64,000 nt of DNA from Metridium senile (lineage: Eukaryota; Cnidaria; Anthozoa; Actiniaria; Metridiidae): NCBI GenBank assembly GCA_949775045.1, contig OX459103.1, forward strand, positions 17,698,307 to 17,762,306, read 5' to 3'. Position numbers and translations under genes: made by a program. Under the pieces are notes generated by a model. It was not told the origin of the DNA. It ran no database searches and was given only the letters and a program-made list of their open reading frames with translations. This document shows positions 44,591 to 64,000 of the stretch, one piece after another; the stretch's first letter is position 1; each line of letters opens with the position of its first letter.

Positions 44591-45483
44591 TTGGGCCAAT
44601 AACAGGCCTAGTTTTTTTTTTTTTTCGCCGGGCCGAAACACAAACACAACAGTACTTCGATTCAAATCATCAATAATAAAACACATGTTATTCTGTGTAT
44701 GATCTAACCTAAACACTCCAATAATGATAATAAACCTTTAACTATTGTATTAGTGTTATAATAAGTTGGATAAATGTAAGTTTTCGCCGAGTTTATTGCC
44801 AAGTTACGAACGCGCTTATTATCGAACATTTTATTATGGCAAGTTTATTGTCAATTGTAGATATGAAAGTGATTACGCAAATTAGCGTGGGAAGACAACA
44901 CAAATGTTCTATTTGTATGGCAACGTTTTTGAAATTAGGTGTATACATTATTAAACCTATTTTGCACATCACAGAGAATCCCGAGTTTACGCAGATATGC
45001 GTCTTGTTAATATATCAGCTTGCTTATCGTTGATGCGAAAAACCATACCCTGAATATGACAAAAAAAAACCGTATAGTAAATATATGAGAGAACCCCCCC
45101 CCCCTCTCCTCCCCCCTCCCGGAGTTACATTTAGAGTTAATACTGCATGTGTTTTAGTGATTATCCTTTATTGCCTCTTAATAATATTAATCTACAAGTA
45201 ATTTATGAATATGTAATTCAGCTTTTGTATGGTATCAGTTATTATCAATAAACTATCTATTTATTTATAAAATCTACATTATTTGTTCCGGCACGCGTGA
45301 CTCAATTTGTTGCTTAACTCGCAAGTAAACAATAACGTAGGTTCGCATTGCATTGTGGTTGTCTTGGATTTTTTAAGTAAGACACGTAAAAATGTTGACT
45401 AAGAGACTTAAGCGTTAGCGTTAGAATACTTTTGCAGGCTTTGATACTCAGTAGGTCTGTTACGTAACGGCTCATACGTATCG

Positions 45484-59105
<13,622 letters not shown>

Positions 59106-59157
59106 TTTATGATGATAGAAAATCATGGCAGAACATTTGTTAGTTGTGTTGGTATAT

Positions 59158-59318
59158 TCTGTTTCTGTTTCTATTCATTTCATCGATAAAACTTGTTGCT
59201 TGTACACGGATACAAATTAAATACAAAAAACAATTACAAATGACAATAATTAATAAAAACTAAATGAATTAACTATAATTGGGGATAAAGCATCTACAAA
59301 TGACAAAAAATGATATAT
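59158..59318. mobile_element. Unclassified insertion in the gene C promoter
   Basis: Comparison with genes A and B shows about 160 extra AT-rich bases between TTGTGTTGGTAT and GTCGGCTGTC in gene C. They move the CCAAT block from ~90 to ~245 bp upstream of the ATG. No TIRs are evident; the (TTTCTG)n start suggests a retroelement fragment. Confidence 0.45.
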
Positions 59319-59345
59319 GTCGGCTGTCTATACTAATAACCTCGT

Positions 59346-59366
59346 GATATCTCATTGGCTGAATTC
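59346..59366 (-). promoter_or_regulatory. CCAAT-box block of gene C, beside the empty Polinton site
   Basis: GATATCTCATTGGCTGAATTC, the block shared with genes A and B. It is followed by CAAACGTGTATTGAGC with a single AACGTG at 59369-59374, the unoccupied equivalent of the Polinton target in gene B. Confidence 0.7.
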
Positions 59367-59844
59367 CAAACGTGTATTGAGCTATTTTTATATTTCATAA
59401 ATGTTGCTCAACGCTGAATAAATGAAGGTCATTCAAAAACGGAAACAAATGATGTATTTAAATTGATCTAAAAGTGAATAATTGAGGTACAATTATTTTT
59501 GAATGGAATGTATCTAAAAGCTACATTGTCTACCAAAAAAGACGATTACAACAACCACAACAAAAGTGTCACGTGACACCACACAAGCTTGCTCTAAACA
59601 CTCGACACTAGCATTAATTGTGAACATAGATTCAATTATTTTTATTACGTGTTCACCCATTATACAGTTAAAAATTGAACTTTGCTCAGAGCTTAAAACT
59701 AAATAAACAAAGAATCCCGTGTCACTTGTTTTAGTAGCGAATCTATTCTTTTATATTGCCATAACGTTAAAATAATAAAATCTTCATCTATTTATAAACA
59801 CTATCTTAACACTATCTTAAAGAACACAATAGTACTGCTCCTGA

Positions 59845-60750
59845 CACAGGGAGCCCGGCTTTGTGTCGCTTTTATATGAAATAAATTATACAATGAAATA
59901 AAATCTATTATAATCATGAGAGCCTTTGGGTTTCCTGTGCTGTATTTAATCCTTAGAGTTTCCGGTAATGGATTAGCGTTACTGACCTGTCGTGTGCCGT
60001 TGGTAACTTGAGAGCGCATTAGCGTGGACAATGAGGGACAGGCAAGACCTTCACTGTGAAGGCAATTCACAAAGAACTATCAAAGCAGAAAAGTTTACGT
60101 CCTGTCCGGCATGTAGTCACTGGAATTGCTTGCACAACAACTCTCCATTCTTTTGCGGGTCTTTACGAGTCTTCTTGGACTCGTAAAGTCTAATAAGGAT
60201 TTGGCCTGTAGAAGGTGGATAGATGCAGAAACGCTGGTTATTGACGAGATTTCCATGCTTAGTAAACATGTAATTGAGTCACTAGAGTACATAGCAAGGA
60301 AGATTAGAGGAAATTATTTAGTTTTTGGAGGCCTGCAAGTCATTGGCATTAGAGATTTTCATCAACTGCCCCTTGTGCACAATAATTATGATGCATATTC
60401 ATAAATGAATATGCATTTGAGTCGAAACGATGGGATGATATTTCCCCCCACTCTGTACAGCCAATTAACACTGGTCCCATCAACTGCTGGGGCACATCTA
60501 ACGATAAACTCGCTCTGTTTCATCCCTTCTCTATTTCTGTGTGTTTATTGGGTGTGCGTTACACTAATACGTTAGGTTTGAATTTCAAAGTGCTCTCAAG
60601 TTACCAACGGCTACACACTATACTGATTACCGGAAACTCTAAGGATTAAATACAGCACAGGAAACCCAAAGGCTCTCATGATTATAATAGATTTTATTTC
60701 ATTGTATAATCTATTTCATATAAAAACGACACAAAGCCGGGCTCCCTGTG
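59845..60750. mobile_element. TIR transposon with 7-bp target duplication carrying a PIF1 fragment
   Basis: CTCCTGA at 59838-59844 and 60751-60757 flanks a 906-bp element beginning CACAGGGAGCCCGGCTTTGTGTCG and ending with its complement. The TIRs are about 170 bp (to 60016 and from about 60595), including CCTTTGGGTTTCCTGTGCTGTATTTAATCC. There is no transposase. The superfamily is uncertain because a 7-bp duplication with CACAGGG ends is not one I can assign. Confidence 0.85.
60026..60400 (+). pseudogene. PIF1-like helicase fragment inside the transposon
   Basis: In order: Walker A GTGKT with TFTVKAIHKEL (about 60030), VTGIACTT...LHSFAGLY, then, after a frame break near 60180-60205, Walker B as LVIDEISMLS, ESLEYIARKIRGN, FGGLQVI and DFHQLP. 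This is the first third of the PIF1 helicase core. Lack of the rest and the frameshift show it is a dead fragment, either captured or left from an autonomous parent. Confidence 0.8.
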
Positions 60751-60943
60751 CTCCTGACAACTTAATTAATAACTTTATTGTTCTTAAGAAATGTTCCAGC
60801 AAATTTGACTGCCTTCTGCACGAGATGCTGTACATCAGGGAATTAAAACCTGTCCTGAATGTACAGTCCGATTCCATCAAGGCTAAATTATTTACATAAA
60901 TTAGTTTATAAGCGAACTGTCTGCATTTTGTAATTAGTATTAT

Positions 60944-60975
60944 CTGATAATGGAGCGTGATGGCTCCGAAACGTC
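60944..60975 (+). ncRNA. Hammerhead-like motif downstream of the Penelope-like ORF
   Basis: CTGATAA, then TGGAGC-GTGATG-GCTCC (5-bp stem II) and GAAAC-GTC. The core has A where CTGATGA has G, so it may be inactive. Position 45 bp after the ORF end fits the minimal hammerheads reported in Penelope-like elements. Confidence 0.5.
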
Positions 60976-61949
60976 AAAAAAACAATTATTTCTTTACTAA
61001 GTCTCATTTTTACATCATTATGCGTTTCTAAATCATTACTTATAAGGTTAAAATAATAATTTATATTATGGATAATAGTGTTTTACTGGAAACTAAAACA
61101 CTAGTATTATTTCACTAGTGAAGATATGCAAGACTAATGTACCAAAGGTCCCGTATGTACGCGCGAATCATTTGTTTTTTTTGTCCATATAATAAAAAGA
61201 ACATCACACGTTGGCATGAAGATATGAATTTATTTTAAAATGATCACACCCACTCAGCCAATCAGATGACTGTATTTTAGTGTTATATCCCATAGAATCT
61301 AAATATAGTATTCCACTGGCGAGGCTTTTTTGTTTTTTATTGTTTTGCCCACCTTGTCAGTGAAATACTATATAGAAGTTCACAATGCATTATAAGTACT
61401 ATATAGTAAACCATATAATATAATAAAACGCTGTTTTGCTATGGCCATGCGATATTTAATTTTGACAACATTAATCGTGGGTGCGCGCTCTTGGCCTTCT
61501 ATCTAGTGGTCTAGACTCTATATCCAATAGGACACTCGCTTTCATTATTTAACCCTTACATATACTCACGCAACCGTGTATAATATCCTCTATATATTGC
61601 AAAAAAGTAACCACGGCTAACTTCACACAATGAAGTATGAAAAATATCAGATACTTTTTAATCCTAAACGAACTTTAATGTATATGAAAATATAGATATA
61701 TAATTAAACAAATAAATGATTAATACTGCTTAATGAGAGAACAATAATTTGTAATTTTCGTAATATGTGCATGTAATAAGTGTAGTTTTTCTTTTCATTT
61801 TGTTGGTCTAGTTATTAATTGTAAACTTTGTAAAATAGTAAAAAAAAAAATTATTTGCATGAACAACGTTTATGACATTGACTGTATAAATAAATTTGAT
61901 TATAAGACAAAAAATGACAAAACACATCTTCAAACACTTGTTTAATGAT
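60976..61949. other. Spacer without recognised gene
   Basis: AT-rich sequence. Short inverted motifs (ATATAGTATTCCACTGGC at about 61302 and CAGTGAAATACTATATAG at about 61358) suggest a small, unclassified palindrome. No ORF with recognisable content. Confidence 0.4.
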
Positions 61950-62125
61950 TTAAGTCTTGAAAATTGAGTTTGGTTTTTCAATAGTACATGGATTTACGCA
62001 CTTGGGACTTTTACAAGCAATAGGGCAATGTTTATCTTGTAATAAATGTTTGAAAAGTCCGTTAAACCCTATGCAATACTTTTTCTTGACAAATTTGTCA
62101 CAGGCCCAGTGGGAATCCTTGCATA
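61950..62125 (-). CDS. Terminal exon with ShKT-type cysteine-rich domain
   Basis: The exon opens after a TTCTTCTCAG acceptor at 62126 and ends at TAA 61950. It encodes CKDSHWACDKFVKKKYC, a basic helix-like middle, and CPIACKSPKCVNPC. The six-cysteine spacing with C-x-D, the mid-domain Y-C and the C-x3-C pair near the end fits the ShKT fold, seen both in sea-anemone potassium-channel toxins and as an accessory domain of many secreted enzymes. Which it is cannot be told from one exon. Upstream exons should lie at higher coordinates; a segment near 62834-62897 (FERNIKRCPEHKVFDC after an AG) is a weak candidate. Confidence 0.55.
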
Positions 62126-62466
62126 CTGAGAAGAAAAATAAGAATATGCCTGTTTCAAAAGTTGTAGTCGCAATCAAAGCTACAGTTCATATTCTGGAGC
62201 CTGCAAAAGAAGTTGGTATTTCTACTCTTGTTATCGATTTATTCAAGGCATATTTATATTTCTTTAAAAGGCGTGTAATAAATCACACGTGCTTATTCAG
62301 TTCATATTACCAACATCCTTTGCAGGCATCAGAGTGTGGACTGTTTCTTCGGCTGTGACAACGATTTATAGATGTATAATAAAAACAAACAACCAAAAAA
62401 ACAAAAAAACATACCAACGAACGAACGAACGAGCGAACAAAGAAACAGACAAACAGTCTGTCTGTT

Positions 62467-62600
62467 GGTTGGTTGGTTGGTTGGTTGGTTGGTTGGTTGG
62501 TTGGTTGGTTGGTTGGTTGGTTGGTTGGTTGGTTGGTTGGTTGGTTGGTTGGTTGGTTGGTTGGTTGGTTGGTTGGTTGGTTGGTTGGTTGGATTGGTTG
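62467..62600. repeat. (GGTT)n microsatellite
   Basis: About 33 GGTT units with one interruption at 62591. Both long ORFs across it (Trp-Leu-Val-Gly and Thr-Asn-Gln-Pro) are artefacts. Confidence 0.97.
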
Positions 62601-63123
62601 GTTGGTTGGTAAAACCATAATAAAATACGCTCTACGTCCATCTATACGAGAGATTCGAGTTCGAATGTTTATATATAGTGATTGGATAACATTGCTTAAG
62701 TGGGATTGGTTGAAACAAGTCGTACTATCAGACAACCAATTAATATTACAAACCTGGAAATGTAAGGGGAGGGGTGGTCATTTGTTGATGGATCCAATCT
62801 TGAAAATAATTGAATCGAGTAAAGATATTAAATGAGTTGTTGACAGTCGAACACTTTGTGTTCAGGACAGCGCTTGATATTCCTCTCAAAACAAACCTGA
62901 AAAATAGCGGAATAATACATAACATTGCATATAATATAATATAATAATATTGTTTATGTTTGATACTGACGACGGTCACAACAGAAGTTAATAATATATA
63001 TTATTATATGGCTTAAATATTTCTCGAATTCTGATTTGTTGATGCGCAGTCCATCCTAATGCGTATTGGACCGTTTCTATGACAACATTCCAATTTTCAT
63101 ATTTTTTTCAGACCGGGAGATTA

Positions 63124-63752
63124 CAGTCAAACAAGCTCACGCGTTGACCCCTAGAGTCGATTAATCAAATCATTAGTCGATTATTCGTTTTATTTGTGCG
63201 AATGGGATTAACCGAATATTGCAATATTCAAACAAAGAATCAGTTCGAAATTCGACTTGTGATTTGATAAAATAAATCAGATAAAACAAAGGTGGGTAAA
63301 AACCTTGGAGAAGAAGTCTATCTCAAATTTCATGACCATGAACGCTGGAGTTTTTGAGCTTCAATTTCAATCACTTGACGAATGTTATCGTTAGTAAACT
63401 CCTTGTATTTTCTTCTTCAAGTGTCTTCTAGACTCCCAGTTAGATATTGTCGATTGAAGGACTCAAATATCTTTGTTAGATAAACAACTATTGCTTAGTT
63501 AAACGATATCTTGTCGAATAGTATTCGATAAATGCCTTCCTGGCAAGTAAACACGGAAAAGATTCCTTAGCCGCCAAGCTTTCTTGGTCTTCCTGTGTTA
63601 ATCATTAACCAATCAAACAAAATTTAAATTTGATTTGAATTTTGCATTCTTCGTTTTCGACGATGCAAAATTCAACTGAAAAATGAAATCGACAATTAAA
63701 CATTCAAATCATTAATCGACTCTAGGGGTCAACGCGTGAGCTTGTTTGACTA
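63124..63752. mobile_element. Tc1/mariner-like non-autonomous element
   Basis: CAGTCAAACAAGCTCACGCGTTGACCCCTAGAGTCGATTAAT at the left is mirrored by ATTAATCGACTCTAGGGGTCAACGCGTGAGCTTGTTTGACTA at the right, with TA at the borders. The inverted arms are over 40 bp. No transposase ORF in the ~630 bp. Confidence 0.8.
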
Positions 63753-64000
63753 TAAAAACAACTTATAAAGTATTGCAATACATATTTTGTTAAAGTTTTG
63801 CCTTGTCATACCTCCAAAGTGTTTTTCTTTGCCAGTTTAGTATTGGTATAATGAATTTTCATTCATTCAATAATGAGAGATTTGGCGATGAAATATTTGC
63901 AATTTCGTACATCGCTAAGAAAAAAAAGCCATATAATAGACGATTTATTAAGCTGGCTTGTTCGGTCTGTACTGAAAAATATCATACCTCGGTCTTTTTT

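Larger units (their letters stand above)
59803..60943 (+). pseudogene. Penelope-like element GIY-YIG ORF end, split by a DNA transposon
   Basis: The left piece encodes HYLKEHNSTAP; the frame resumes after the transposon with DNLINNFIVLKKCSSKFDCLLHEML and IRELKPVLNVQSDSIKAKLF, then a stop at 60897-60899. This is the C-terminal end of the GIY-YIG endonuclease domain found in Penelope-like retroelements, as I recall the family. The interrupting element and its 7-bp duplication account exactly for the break. The 5' bulk of the retroelement is absent. Confidence 0.65.

Noticed and set aside
59801..60070. Minus-strand ORF over the left arm of the PIF1 element
   Set aside because: It lies within the TIR and opposite the helicase fragment; no domain content.

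Overview
The window is AT-rich eukaryotic (metazoan) DNA, most likely from a cnidarian. Multi-exon genes with GT-AG introns encode Ig/FN3 receptors whose first Ig domain is of a type I associate with corals and anemones. That assignment is family recognition, not a database result. Long pure tetranucleotide repeats and many short DNA transposons fill the introns.

Host backbone (all minus strand): three tandem paralogous receptor genes. Gene A (2045-6688) runs off the left edge, gene B (7060-13858) is complete, and gene C (45484-59105) is complete but has a frameshifted tail. The shared plan is a signal-peptide exon, a V-like Ig, I-set Igs, two FN3 domains, one TM exon, a 25-nt micro-exon and a cytoplasmic tail full of YxxL/V/I/P motifs. 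Every ectodomain exon is phase 1-1. All three promoters share a 21-bp CCAAT-box block. Intron 1 of each gene carries a ~125-bp repeat in 3, 2 and 1 copies, and equivalent introns hold tetranucleotide microsatellites. A ShKT-domain terminal exon (61950-62125) belongs to another minus-strand gene.

Between B and C, 108 bp upstream of the gene B start codon, sits a complete Polinton/Maverick (13972-39245). It has 274-bp TIRs ending AG...CT and a 6-bp AACGTG duplication; the empty site survives in the gene C promoter. Left to right it holds a broken ORF, an unknown ORF, an integrase fused by deletion to a penton-like protein, a basic virion-like protein, the major capsid protein and the adenain-like protease (plus strand). 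Next come a split unknown protein, a small conserved protein with a nonsense codon and the packaging ATPase (minus). A divergent control region follows, with a GC hairpin, a heptamer repeat and a 2.1-kb satellite. After it come an LRR membrane-glycoprotein gene (plus), a ~14-exon protein-primed DNA polymerase B with zinc fingers (minus), an acidic ORF (plus) and a PC4-like gene (minus). Capsid, protease and ATPase are intact; polymerase, integrase, penton and glycoprotein are broken, so this copy looks dead.

Nested elements: a LINE tail lies in the LRR gene, and an exactly 4.0-kb foldback element with ~1-kb TIRs and TA target duplications lies in that LINE. At 59.8-61.0 kb a TIR element carrying a PIF1-helicase fragment is inserted in a Penelope-like GIY-YIG ORF, followed by a hammerhead-like motif. 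LINE, SINE and many MITE copies fill the remaining introns.
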